The notes beneath the pieces are model-generated. The model worked only from the letters and a program-made list of their open reading frames with translations. It was not told the origin of the DNA and did no database searches. Positions 51,595 through 59,503 of a stretch of 64,000 nt of DNA are shown piece after piece (the first letter of the stretch is position 1; every line of letters begins with the position of its first letter). Position numbers and translations under genes: made by a program. The stretch lies in NCBI RefSeq assembly GCF_002847285.1, contig NZ_CP025407.1:7629001-7693000 (forward strand), given 5' to 3'. This stretch comes from Streptomyces sp. CMB-StM0423. GTDB lineage: Bacteria; Actinomycetota; Actinomycetes; Streptomycetales; Streptomycetaceae.

Positions 51595-52623
51595 TCAGAC
51601 GCGGAGCAATGTGACGGCCCAGTGCATCCCGCTGCCGAGGGTGGTCAGGGCGACCAGGTCGCCGTGCCCGAGTTCGCCGGCCCGCAGGAGCCGACGCAGC
51701 CCGAGCAACTGGTCCGCCGCGCCGAAGTGGCCGTGGTCCATGGCCACTTCACCGGTGAGCCGTTCTCGGGGAACGCCCAGCGCCCGGGCGATGTCGGCGG
51801 CGGCCTTCTGGTTGTCGTGGAGGTGGATGAACCGCTTGATCTCGCCGATCTCGGTTCCGGTGCGGGCGCAGACGCGGTCCACCGCCACCCGCATGTTCCC
51901 GCTGAACTTCTGGACGAAGGCCAGCATCCGGCGGGCGTCGTTGTCGAGCAGTTCCCCGAGGCGGTCGAGCGGATTGCGTACCCGCAGCCCTTGCGTGCCG
52001 GACGTCCCGGGCGTGCCATAGGGCCGGGCGGTGCCGCCCACTTCCATCCGGAAGAAGTCGGCATACCGGCCGTCCGTGATGACCTCGGTGGCCAGCCACC
52101 GGCCCCGGTCGTGGCCGCGCCGCACCAGCGCCGCCGCGGCGCCGTCGGACAGCACGGTCGCGGTGGAGTCCATCCGGTTCTGGTACGTGTCGCAGACGCG
52201 GTTCGCCGAGATGATGAGCGCGTTGCGGTAGTCCGGGTGGGTGGCGAACCGCCCGGCGACGGCGTCGAAGGCGATCGTCCCGGAGCTGCACGCCTGATTG
52301 ATCACCATCGCCTCGGCGTTGACGGCCCCGATCCGGCCCTGCACCGCGGCGGCCGCGTCCCAGCACAGGTACTCGGCGAAGTCCGCGGTGGCCAGCACCA
52401 CCAGGTCGACCTCGGCGGCGTCCACCGCGGCTTCCTTGAGGGCCTGTTCACACGCCCGCACCGCCAGGTCCGTAAGCAGCACGTCGTCCTCGGCGCGGTG
52501 GAAGCGCCGGTAGCCCCAGGTCCGCAGGGTGTCCTTCTCGGCGGCGTACTCCTCGGCCACGGAGTCGGTGATCTTCACCGGCTCGCCGAGAGATTCGCCG
52601 ATGGCGACGATCCCGAACGGCAT
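51595..52623 (-). CDS. KAS III (FabH-like) homologue, copy 2
   Basis: This 342-residue protein (ATG 52623, GAGGAGG upstream) is closely paralogous to 36990-38021 throughout. The likely nucleophile is the Cys of NQACSSG; His is in FIHLHDNQ; the third residue is again His (HGHFGAADQ) instead of the FabH Asn. The residue after the Cys is Ser here and Cys in copy 1. It is transcribed alone toward the cluster. The two copies may handle different carrier-bound acyl groups, for instance glyceryl and amino acyl (inference), or form a heterodimer. Confidence 0.88.
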   Translation of the reverse strand: MPFGIVAIGESLGEPVKITDSVAEEYAAEKDTLRTWGYRRFHRAEDDVLLTDLAVRACEQALKEAAVDAAEVDLVVLATADFAEYLCWDAAAAVQGRIGAVNAEAMVINQACSSGTIAFDAVAGRFATHPDYRNALIISANRVCDTYQNRMDSTATVLSDGAAAALVRRGHDRGRWLATEVITDGRYADFFRMEVGGTARPYGTPGTSGTQGLRVRNPLDRLGELLDNDARRMLAFVQKFSGNMRVAVDRVCARTGTEIGEIKRFIHLHDNQKAAADIARALGVPRERLTGEVAMDHGHFGAADQLLGLRRLLRAGELGHGDLVALTTLGSGMHWAVTLLRV

Positions 52624-53207
52624 CCAAGCCTCCTCGCAGGGGGCGGCGGCACCCGACGCCAGAGAGTCGGACGGCACTCGTCAAGGCCAGTTGATCGTTC
52701 CGTATGAGATCGCCATTCTAGCGAGTTCACCCGGGAAGGTACCCAAACCGGCCCCACAGACGGCTTGGCACGATCACCGAGATTGTCGGCCGAGGGCGGC
52801 GATGGCCAACAGACGAAGGTGAGCGGGCCGTTCAGGACTTGAAGTGCCACTCCCGTCTGCCCGGTCCGCGATCCTGGAGGATGGGGAGAGGGGCGGCCGG
52901 TTTGGAGTTGAGGACCCATGGAGTGCGCCGGGTCTACCGCAACGAGTGGTGATCTGTGCCTGGTTGATGTCCCGCAGCCCGACGGCCGCGAGCGGCATAT
53001 CACGTCGTTCGTCTCCGCCGTCTCGCCGTGGCCGCGGTGGTGGGCGATCGTCACGAGGTTCTCATGATGTGGCGACGCCGCTTCATCACCGACTCGTGGG
53101 CGTGGGAGGTGCCCCGGCGCCGACGAGGGCGAGTGTGGTCACGGTGTGCCTTTCGCAGGGAGACGTGGGCAAGGAGGGGGCTGTGGGGCTGCGGGCCGGG
53201 TCCGGGG
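52624..53207. other. Gap at the right border of the biosynthetic cluster
   Basis: No gene is recognised. The part next to 52623 probably carries the promoter of the KAS III gene (CGTATGAGATCGCCATTCTAG, minus-strand CTAGAATGGCG). Short open frames here have no family resemblance. It leads into the remnant-rich stretch starting at 53208. Confidence 0.35.
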
Positions 53208-53440
53208 TCAGTCGGTGGGCGGGGCGGCGGCGTATTCCTCGTCGGTGACGGGGGTCGGCCAGTGCACGCGGTCGTCGTCGGCGTCGGCGTCGTTGATGGC
53301 CAGGTGGACCATGAGCCGGTTCGGGGCGGCACCGTGCCAGTGCTCCTCGTCCGCCTCGAACCGGACGCGGTCGCCCGGCCGGATGACCTCGACGGGCCCG
53401 CCGCGGCGCTGGCACAGGCCGACGCCTTCGAAGCCGGGGG
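53208..53440 (-). pseudogene. Cupin-domain protein, C-terminal remnant
   Basis: The leftward frame gives VGLCQRRGGPVEVIRPGDRV then FEADEEHWHGAAPNRLMVHLAI and VTDEEYAAAPP. This is the second cupin motif and tail of a small cupin of the GLCQR...HWHGA type. The N-terminal half with the first cupin motif is missing; beyond about 53440 the frame runs into an opposite-strand regulator remnant. Confidence 0.6.
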
Positions 53441-53449
53441 CGGGGCCGC

Positions 53450-53710
53450 CCCGCAGGCCGACGTGGGAGTCCGCACCCGCTGGGGCGCCCACAACGTACG
53501 GCACCACGGCACCGGCACCAAGCGCTTCCACCACCACGCCGTCGGCGACCTCACCCTCGCCTTCGAGGGCCTGGAAATGGTCGCGGCCCCCGGCCTCACC
53601 CTCACCATCTACACCGCCGAGCCCGGCTCACCCTCCGAAGAGGGACTACGCCTCCTCGCCACCTGGTCCGCCACCCGGGAAGCCAGCCGGGCGATCCGGT
53701 CGTACGAGGC
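53450..53710 (+). pseudogene. MmyB-like transcription regulator, C-terminal remnant
   Basis: The rightward frame reads TRWGAHNVRHHGTGTKRFHH, AVGDLTLAFEGLEM, LTIYTAEPGSPSEEGLRLLA. This is the conserved end of the ligand-binding domain of MmyB-type HTH regulators. The HTH half is absent, and the end runs on into sensor-kinase remnant DNA of the other strand. Confidence 0.65.
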
Positions 53711-53719
53711 GGGCTCGGG

Positions 53720-53930
53720 CACCCGGCGGGAGAGTTCACCACCGGCGCTGATCTTGGCCATCTCCGCCCGGATTCCCGCGACAGGCGGTCGCAGCGCGCG
53801 GCGGGGTGACCAGCCAGGTCACCCCCACGACGACCAGGAGCAGGAACGGCAGGCCGAACAGCAGAGCGCGGTTGCCCTGGTCGAGGGTGGCCTGCCCTTC
53901 TTCCAGGGAGGTGCTGGCGTAGACGGTGGG
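53720..53930 (-). pseudogene. Sensor histidine kinase remnant (transmembrane/HAMP part)
   Basis: The leftward frame contains TVYASTSLEEGQATLDQGNR then ALLFGLPFLLLVVVGVTWLV (the second membrane helix) and, after a frameshift, IRAEMAKISAGGELSRRVP, a HAMP-linker-like segment. The kinase core is gone. It is one of three unrelated fragments packed into about 0.7 kb. Confidence 0.55.
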
Positions 53931-53988
53931 GCGTCAGAGCCTGCGCCTGTTCGCCATGGTGCTTATCGCCCCCTGCTCGTCCGCTTGG

Positions 53989-55503
53989 TCAAGCGTTCCC
54001 GGCCCTGCTGAACCTCTGGACGGCCGGGCCGACGTACGCGTAGGTCTGCCGGTGGACGTGGATCAGCCGCCAGCCGCGGGCGAAGGTCGGCGGCGGCGTC
54101 GTACGGGTCGTAAGCACCGCTACCGGGATCTGGCCCGCCTCACGAGCCAGCGCCGCCGCAGTGGTGTTGCCGTTGTGCCCGTCGGTGTCGGCCGACGAGC
54201 AGGCGGCGCTGAAGGCGATCGGGATGTGCGGCGCGATCGCCCCGTCACCGGTGAGCACGCACGGCGGCCGGACTCCCGCGCGGTTCAGTGCGGCGGCGGT
54301 CCTGGCCCAGTCGCGGTGGCTTTCGGTGGCGCGACCGACGGTCTGGTGCAGCACGGACAACTGCACCACCAGATGCCCGGCGAGAGTGACAGCGGCCAGC
54401 GTCACCGCAGTCGCCCGCCAGGCACCGCCAGGGGTGGCCCGTACCAGGGAGACGAGGCCGTAGGCGACCGGAATCGCCAGCAGAGCGTACGCCGGCAGCA
54501 GGAACCGGGGAGCGGCATAGCCGATCAGGAACAGGTACGGGAACGCGGCCGCCGCCGCGCAGGCAAGCGGCAACGCGGTGGCTCCAACGGCGCGTCGGGC
54601 CCGGACCGCCACTGCGAGCCCGACCGCGGCCAGCATGGAAAAGACGAGCCACCAGGCGAACAGCACCGGATTCGGCATCCCACCGGTGCACGGCCGGCAA
54701 AGAGTGCGGCCGCTCTGACTGCGCATCTGGTCGTCAACGGCGACGTTCCAGCTCAGCCCGCCCTGGATGAGCGAGGCGTCGTGGAGCCGCCGGCCCAGGC
54801 CGCCGTAACCGGTGTACGCCTCGATCACCCATCCGGCCGCACCGGCCGCGAGCCCCGCAGCGAGGGCGAGCGACAGCCAGTTGTACCGCCATCGGCGGAC
54901 GACGGCACTTGCCATGAGCAGCGGCAGGCCCACCCACGCCGCGTCCATCGGCCTCATCAACGCCATCAGCGCCGCGGCCGCCGCGAGCCCCCACACCGGA
55001 GCGCGCCGGGTCCGGTCCGCCTGGGCGTGCAGGAAACAGCCGACACCGGCCAGCGCCCCGATCGCCACCCAGTAGTTAGGCATCGCCTGCGGGCCGTAGA
55101 AGAGCGTCACCCACAGCGAGGCGAACAGGGCACCGCCCAGTGCGAGCACCTTCGCGGGGAACAGACCGCGCCAGGCGCGCAGGGCCAGCCAGAGCCCGAT
55201 GCCGGACAGGACGGCGAGGTAGACCCGCAGCAGCGGAGTCGACGACGACCAGACCGCGATCGGCGCCACCAACAGAGAGACGCCGCGAGCGCGCGGGGCG
55301 CTGAAGAACGCCGCCGGGGCGTGCCCGCTGATCTGGCTGACGTACACCGTCTCGTCCCAGCCGAGCCCCATCCCCGGGCGTACGAGGGCTAGCTGTGCCA
55401 GCGCGAACGTCACCGCCACTGTCGCGGGAAGGAGCCTGCCGCTCAGCGCCGGTCCTCGGGAGACCAGAGTTGCGCGGATAGTGCTCGGAGTCACGGCAGT
55501 CAT
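53989..55503 (-). CDS. Membrane glycosyltransferase, GT-C / ArnT-like
   Basis: This 504-residue polytopic protein has about ten or eleven hydrophobic helices. After the first helix comes GMGLGWDETVYVSQI, the acidic first-loop motif (WDE) that is catalytic in GT-C glycosyltransferases using lipid-phosphate sugars. A C-terminal ~100-residue extracellular part (PPCVLTGDGAIAPHIPIAFS, GWRLIHVHRQTYAYV) follows the last helix. It may add a sugar to a cell-envelope acceptor. It is an isolated gene between remnants, and no link to the biosynthetic cluster is visible. Confidence 0.75.
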   Translation of the reverse strand: MTAVTPSTIRATLVSRGPALSGRLLPATVAVTFALAQLALVRPGMGLGWDETVYVSQISGHAPAAFFSAPRARGVSLLVAPIAVWSSSTPLLRVYLAVLSGIGLWLALRAWRGLFPAKVLALGGALFASLWVTLFYGPQAMPNYWVAIGALAGVGCFLHAQADRTRRAPVWGLAAAAALMALMRPMDAAWVGLPLLMASAVVRRWRYNWLSLALAAGLAAGAAGWVIEAYTGYGGLGRRLHDASLIQGGLSWNVAVDDQMRSQSGRTLCRPCTGGMPNPVLFAWWLVFSMLAAVGLAVAVRARRAVGATALPLACAAAAAFPYLFLIGYAAPRFLLPAYALLAIPVAYGLVSLVRATPGGAWRATAVTLAAVTLAGHLVVQLSVLHQTVGRATESHRDWARTAAALNRAGVRPPCVLTGDGAIAPHIPIAFSAACSSADTDGHNGNTTAAALAREAGQIPVAVLTTRTTPPPTFARGWRLIHVHRQTYAYVGPAVQRFSRAGNA

Positions 55504-56130
55504 CCAGCTATCCCCTAAGGATGTAGGGCCATTCAGGGCCCTACGGGATTCAGTGTCGGTGGCAGGTTGGCGGGCGAATAAATAGGGACAAAATAGCTCA
55601 ATCTGCTCGGGAGTGTAGCGCGGAGGTGACCGGGGTCCTGCTCGGCGACGGGCCGATCCTGCTGCTTTCGTTCCTCGCCGCTCCGGGAGGGGCGAACGCC
55701 GTCCTGGTCCTCACCGCGCGCGGTGGCGGTCGGGCCGAGATGCGGCTGCCCGCCGACCGGCTGGGCGGCGAGCGCATCCGGGCGTGCCTCTCGCTGGACG
55801 CTCTGGCGACGGCCCGCACCGCGGGGCGTGCTGGGGGCACTGGCGTCATGAGCCGTCGTCGTCGCCGGTGTGAGAGCTGCGGAGGGTGTGTTGCCGCTCC
55901 CGGCGTCTCCTGGCCGACAGCAACTGGCGTCCACAGACCTGGTGGCCGCTGTCGAAGCCGCCTACTGCTTCGGCGACGACGGTGAATTGCAGCTCGTTCC
56001 GCACTATCCGCCGCACTCCATGCGCCACACCTGCGCGCCCCGCGCGGAGGACGCGCACCGCCGTCCGTTGATCTTGGTCGAGGCAGTGGAGAACTGTTGT
56101 GAACGGAAGACGGCCGGGATCGGCCGCTTT
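55504..56130. other. Gap with unassigned open frames
   Basis: An AT-rich island (GGCGAATAAATAGGGAC, AAAATAGCTC) lies just before the glycosyltransferase and may be its promoter. A rightward frame from 55626 (LLLSFLAAPGGANAVLV, DRLGGERIRACLSLDALA) is not recognised. A short stretch near 56010-56030 reads PPHSMRHTCA, faintly like the integrase Arg-His-x-x-Arg block, but with nothing else to support it. Confidence 0.3.
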
Positions 56131-56196
56131 CGGGCGGACGGTGCTGCCCGCAGACTCATCATCCGTCGGCCGTGGGTTCGAGTCCCACCCGCCCGA
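56131..56196 (+). tRNA. tRNA-Met-like pseudo-tRNA (anticodon CAT), D-arm truncated
   Basis: Acceptor arms CGGGCGG (56131-56137) and CCGCCCG (56189-56195) pair fully, with discriminator A at 56196. The T-arm is perfect: GTGGG-TTCGAGT-CCCAC at 56172-56188. The anticodon arm 56150-56166 has loop CTCATCA with CAT at 56157-56159, but one mismatch and a pyrimidine at position 37. Only 12 nt replace the ~19 nt of the D-arm region. The 3' half strongly resembles actinomycete elongator tRNA-Met. It is probably a decayed copy or an attachment-site relic. Confidence 0.5.
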
Positions 56197-56378
56197 CCCG
56201 GAGACCCCTCAGAGGGATCGTTTCGACCCGCGGTTTCCTGCTGAGTTCGCATCAGCGTCCGCACCCCGGAGGGTCGCCGAGATCGTTGACTGGCCGGCTG
56301 CTGGCCGGAGCGCCACACGATCACGCGTTCTGGCCCGGGCCCCCTCACGAGGCGGGGAGGGGGTACCCGGAGGTGCCT

Positions 56379-56762
56379 TCAGCGGCCGGGTGCCGGCCGC
56401 GGCCGGTAGTTCCGCACGGTGGCGACTGAGCCGGCGGCGGTGGCGACGATCAGTGCCACGACCATGAACCAGGCTCCGACGAAGGCGCTTGCCGGACTTG
56501 GCTCGTAGAGCCTGTCCGCTGCGCTGACCACGAAGAGGGCGACCAGGTTGAAGATCCCTGCGACAGGGCCGGCGACCGGTGCACCGCGGCCGGGCAGGAA
56601 CGCGACCAGCGCCGCTGCGGCCAGGATGGCGACGAGGCCGGGAGGGATCGTCGGGGTGTCCGTCACCCCGGCCGCCATCTGGACCGCGAACCCCGCGGCG
56701 GCGACCAGAAGAGCGGCGACCGTCAGGTTGCGGGCGGCGGTTGGTCTGGCTCGCAGACTCAT
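56379..56762 (-). CDS. Small membrane protein, four predicted helices
   Basis: The 127-residue product contains hydrophobic segments LTVAALLVAAAGFAVQMAAG, GLVAILAAAALVAFL, VAGIFNLVALFVVSAA and WFMVVALIVATAAGSV. The start overlaps the stop of the MarR gene (ATGA), so the two form an operon driven by the MarR promoter. The family is not recognised; such MarR-linked proteins are often transport or stress related. Confidence 0.75.
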   Translation of the reverse strand: MSLRARPTAARNLTVAALLVAAAGFAVQMAAGVTDTPTIPPGLVAILAAAALVAFLPGRGAPVAGPVAGIFNLVALFVVSAADRLYEPSPASAFVGAWFMVVALIVATAAGSVATVRNYRPRPAPGR

Positions 56763-57295
56763 GAGACCTCCTTGTCCTGTGCTGCCTGTGTGTGCGAGAG
56801 CGGCTGTTCCGGTTCGCTGGTTGCCCTGTCGCTGTTGAGGGTCTCGGCGTGGCGCAGCAGTGTCAGCAGCATTTCGGTGAGCGCCGTGCTCTGCTCGCTG
56901 CGGCGCCCGCCGAGAGGCGCCAACCGCTGTTCCTCGACCCTGAGGACCTCTTCACGGGCGGCGGTGACCACCTCGGCGCCGCGTTCGGTCACGGTGAGCT
57001 GTACAGCGCGGGTGTCGCCTGGATGGTCGGTGCGTTCCACTAGCCCCGCCCGCTCCAGTGCCCGCGTCAGTTTGGAGACGTGCATCGGCTCCAGCCCGAT
57101 GAAGTCGGCCAGTTCCCGTTGCCGCGGACGGGCTCCGCCGGCCGAGAACGCGGAGAGCGAGGCCAGGACGCCGTACTGCGACGACGTCAGTCCCAGCGGT
57201 GCGAGGGCCCGGTCGATCGCCGTCCGCCAGCGGAGATTCAGGTGCCAGACCAGGAAGCCCGTGGAGGGCGATGGCCGGTCGGTCGGTGCAGGCAT
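56759..57295 (-). CDS. MarR-family transcriptional regulator
   Basis: This 178-residue winged-helix regulator has helix 1 LRWRTAIDRALAPLGLTSSQYGVL, recognition region RQRELADFIGLEPMHVSKLTRALERAGLV, and wing RTDHPGDTRAVQLTVTERG. ATG 57295 is selected because a TATAAT -10 box ends 6 bp upstream and a palindrome overlaps the region where a longer product would be encoded. Transcription should start at or next to the ATG, giving a leaderless mRNA. It probably represses itself and the membrane protein. Confidence 0.88.
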   Translation of the reverse strand: MPAPTDRPSPSTGFLVWHLNLRWRTAIDRALAPLGLTSSQYGVLASLSAFSAGGARPRQRELADFIGLEPMHVSKLTRALERAGLVERTDHPGDTRAVQLTVTERGAEVVTAAREEVLRVEEQRLAPLGGRRSEQSTALTEMLLTLLRHAETLNSDRATSEPEQPLSHTQAAQDKEVS

Positions 57296-57301
57296 GGAGA
57301 G

Positions 57302-57328
57302 ATTATATCCATGTTTACTGTAAGCATG
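57302..57328 (-). promoter_or_regulatory. MarR promoter with operator palindrome
   Basis: On the minus strand TATAAT (57302-57307) is a consensus -10 hexamer. Just upstream CATGTTTACTGTAAGCATG (57310-57328) is a 19-bp palindrome with 8 of 9 paired positions, fitting the size of MarR-dimer operators and overlapping the -35/-10 spacer. Confidence 0.65.
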
Positions 57329-57529
57329 TTTAGTTTCTGGGTTCGACGAGGTCACCGGGGCGGGTGTTCGGCAATCGGGGGTGGTACACAGTGGCGTTGG
57401 CCCGGGGAGAGTGCAGGAAGATCAGGTGTCCTCGGCGCCCTGTTGGCGTGCCTGGTGGTTCGTGGCCTGCGATCGTGTCGCAGGTTCCCCACTCGTGGGG
57501 GTCCATCCTGTCTGCGGCTGCGCCACCCG

Positions 57530-57751
57530 CATCGGCTGCGGAACTTCGCCTGCCTCATCCCGCCTCAGCAGGACAAGGTGCTGGTCTATCTGAAGGCCGA
57601 CCCGAAGGACGTCGACCTTGTTCCGGCTTCACCCGGGACGTGTCCGGTCCCGGTCACCACGGGACGGGTGAATCTGGAGGTGCAGTTCCGCACGCCGAGG
57701 GACGTGGAGCGGGCGCAGGATCTGTTCCGGGCGAGCTACGCGGCGGCCTGA
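57530..57751 (+). pseudogene. DUF5655-like protein, frameshifted C-terminal remnant
   Basis: One frame reads QDKVLVYLKADPKDVDLV, a second reads GFTRDVSGPGHHGTG, then the first resumes with VNLEVQFRTPRDVERAQDLF. Joined, they match the end of predicted transport proteins with a DUF5655/DUF91 tail, so two compensating frameshifts have broken it. No start is present. Confidence 0.6.
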
Positions 57752-57819
57752 TCGGATGCCGCCGCCTGCCTTGGCTTTGTTCACGAGACGAGATCTGACA
57801 GCCAATCTCCTGCGGATGT

Positions 57820-58090
57820 TCGGCGCCGACGAGGTCGCCGAACTCGGTGGCAAGGGCGTGCCGGTAGGTGGTGAAGGTGCGGTAGCGGCTGGTGGGGTTG
57901 GCGAGGTAGCGGCCCGCGGTCTCCAGAGCGAGAGGCAGCCCGCCGAGACGTTCCCCGAGCGCGGTGGCCTCCTGCGCGGTGCCGGCGGCGGGTGCGGCGT
58001 CACGCAGCACCTGGCCGGAGGCGTCGTCGGCCAGGGGTTCGAGGGGGACGAGGCGGGCTCGGGGCCCCCAGGTGCAGCCCCTAGGGCCAA
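57820..58090 (-). pseudogene. NB-ARC ATPase remnant
   Basis: The leftward frame gives LVPLEPLADDASGQVLRD then ATALGERLGGLPLALETAGR and YLANPTSRYRTFTTYRHAL. The GLPLAL motif and spacing are those of NB-ARC regulators of the SARP/AfsR type. The P-loop part is missing. It is fused upstream to a short leader-like sequence (MPVSTAQTPAEDLNVW) that may be the 5' end of a different gene once divergent from the monooxygenase. Confidence 0.55.
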
Positions 58091-58256
58091 GAGGGCCTGG
58101 ACGGCGAATGGGCCTGCTCGGCTCCGAGTTGTACCCCCTGCTGGGCTGCATGGTGGCAGCGGGTGGGGTGTCGCCAGCAGGCGAATGCCAGACGTTCAAG
58201 TCCTCTGCGGGCGTCTGAGCGGTGGATACGGGCATGGGGTTCTTCCGATGAAGGTG

Positions 58257-58371
58257 GTTGACTAGTCAACTAGACTGGGGCCTCAGGCGTTGACGCGTCA
58301 ACTTGTGTCGTCATGAGTCGCGTTGTGTAGTTGACAGATAAACTAAGTGAAGGCATGGTTGACGCGTCAAC
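58257..58371. promoter_or_regulatory. Array of three near-identical 14-bp palindromes
   Basis: GTTGACTAGTCAAC (58257-58270), GTTGACGCGTCAAC (58289-58302) and GTTGACGCGTCAAC (58358-58371) are perfect palindromes. A half-site GTTGAC at 58330-58335 is part of TTGACA (58331-58336), a consensus -35 box. Centre spacings are 32 and 69 bp. They almost certainly bind a dimeric regulator controlling the downstream monooxygenase; no regulator gene is adjacent. Confidence 0.75.
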
Positions 58372-58393
58372 TAGATGGATGAAGGTGACGCCG

Positions 58394-59503
58394 ATGGACA
58401 CCCCGGGGAACGGTATGTCGCAGGAGTTGAACAGGATGGATGCCTCGCATGTCGAGTTTGGCATCGACAGCTTCGGTGACCGGCCCCGCAACGACCGGGG
58501 CGACATCGTCTCCCACGCGCAGGCGATCCGCGCTGCGGTGACCGAGGCGGTGCTGGCCGATCAAATCGGCATCGATGTGGTCGCGTTGGGCGAGCACCAC
58601 CGACCTGAGTACGCGATCTCCAGCCCGGAGACGGTGCTGGCAGGCATCGCGACCGCCACGCAGCGTATCCGGCTCGCCTCGGGCGTGACGGTGCTGTCCT
58701 CGGACGACCCGGTGCGGGTGTTCCAGCGGTTCGCCACGGTCGACGCGCTCTCCCATGGCCGTGCCGAGGTGATTCTCGGACGTGGTTCGTTCACCGAGTC
58801 GTTCCCGCTGTTCGGCTACGACCTGAAGGACTACGAGGTGTTGTTCGAGGAGAAGATCGACCTGTTCCATCGGCTCCTGGACGAGACGCCGGTGACCTGG
58901 GAGGGCACCACCCGCGCCGCTCTGCATGAGGCGGACGTGTACCCGAAGACCGATTCGGGACGTCTCCACACCTGGGTAGGCGTTGGAGGCTCACCGCAGT
59001 CCGTGATCCGCACCGCTCACTACGGGTTCCGGCTCATGCTCGCAGTCATCGGCGGCGCCCCCGACCGGTTCGCTTCCTATGTGGATCTGTACCGGCGCGC
59101 GAGCCTGGCGAGTGGCACCACGGCACAGCCGGTCGGGTTGCACTCGCCCGGCTTCGTCGCCCCGACCGATGAGGAGGCCAAGGAGCTGTTCTACCCCGGA
59201 TACCGGGAGATCCGCGACCGGATCGGTGCCCTGCGCGGCTGGCCGCCGATCCACCGTGCGGAGTTCGACACCGAGGTGGAGCGCGGCTCGCTCTACGTCG
59301 GTTCGGTCGAGACGGTCGCGACCAAGATCGCCCACGCGATTCGGGTGCTGGATGCGGGCCGGTTCGACATGATCTACTCTGCCGCCGGCACCGTTTCGGC
59401 CTCCGCACGGCTGCGTTCGGTCGAGCTGTACGGCACCCAGGTGATCCCCCGGGTCCGTGAGCTTCTCGCGGAACAGCCCGCGGCCACGGCGGGAGCGGCA
59501 TGA
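58394..59503 (+). CDS. Luciferase-like flavin/F420-dependent monooxygenase
   Basis: This 369-residue TIM-barrel protein is of the bacterial-luciferase type: HVEFGIDSFGD, VVALGEHHRPEYAISSPETVLAGIA, RIRLASGVTVLSSDDPVRVFQRFATVDALSHGR, WVGVGGSPQSVIRTAHYGF. ATG 58394 (AAGG eight bases upstream) is chosen because the operator at 58358-58371 would otherwise be inside the gene. It oxidises an unknown substrate using FMNH2 or F420H2. Its stop overlaps the start of a reductase gene, suggesting cofactor or substrate coupling. Confidence 0.87.
   Translation: MDTPGNGMSQELNRMDASHVEFGIDSFGDRPRNDRGDIVSHAQAIRAAVTEAVLADQIGIDVVALGEHHRPEYAISSPETVLAGIATATQRIRLASGVTVLSSDDPVRVFQRFATVDALSHGRAEVILGRGSFTESFPLFGYDLKDYEVLFEEKIDLFHRLLDETPVTWEGTTRAALHEADVYPKTDSGRLHTWVGVGGSPQSVIRTAHYGFRLMLAVIGGAPDRFASYVDLYRRASLASGTTAQPVGLHSPGFVAPTDEEAKELFYPGYREIRDRIGALRGWPPIHRAEFDTEVERGSLYVGSVETVATKIAHAIRVLDAGRFDMIYSAAGTVSASARLRSVELYGTQVIPRVRELLAEQPAATAGAA

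Noticed and set aside
24964..52623. Thioesterase, phosphopantetheinyl transferase or pathway regulator inside the cluster
   Set aside because: No GxSxG thioesterase, PPTase or DNA-binding protein was found between 20.3 and 52.6 kb; the nearest regulators (13.5-15.3 kb) are separated by unrelated genes.
56010..56040. Integrase-like PPHSMRHTCA near the pseudo-tRNA
   Set aside because: Only about six residues resemble the Arg-His-x-x-Arg box; the flanking sequence has no recombinase features.
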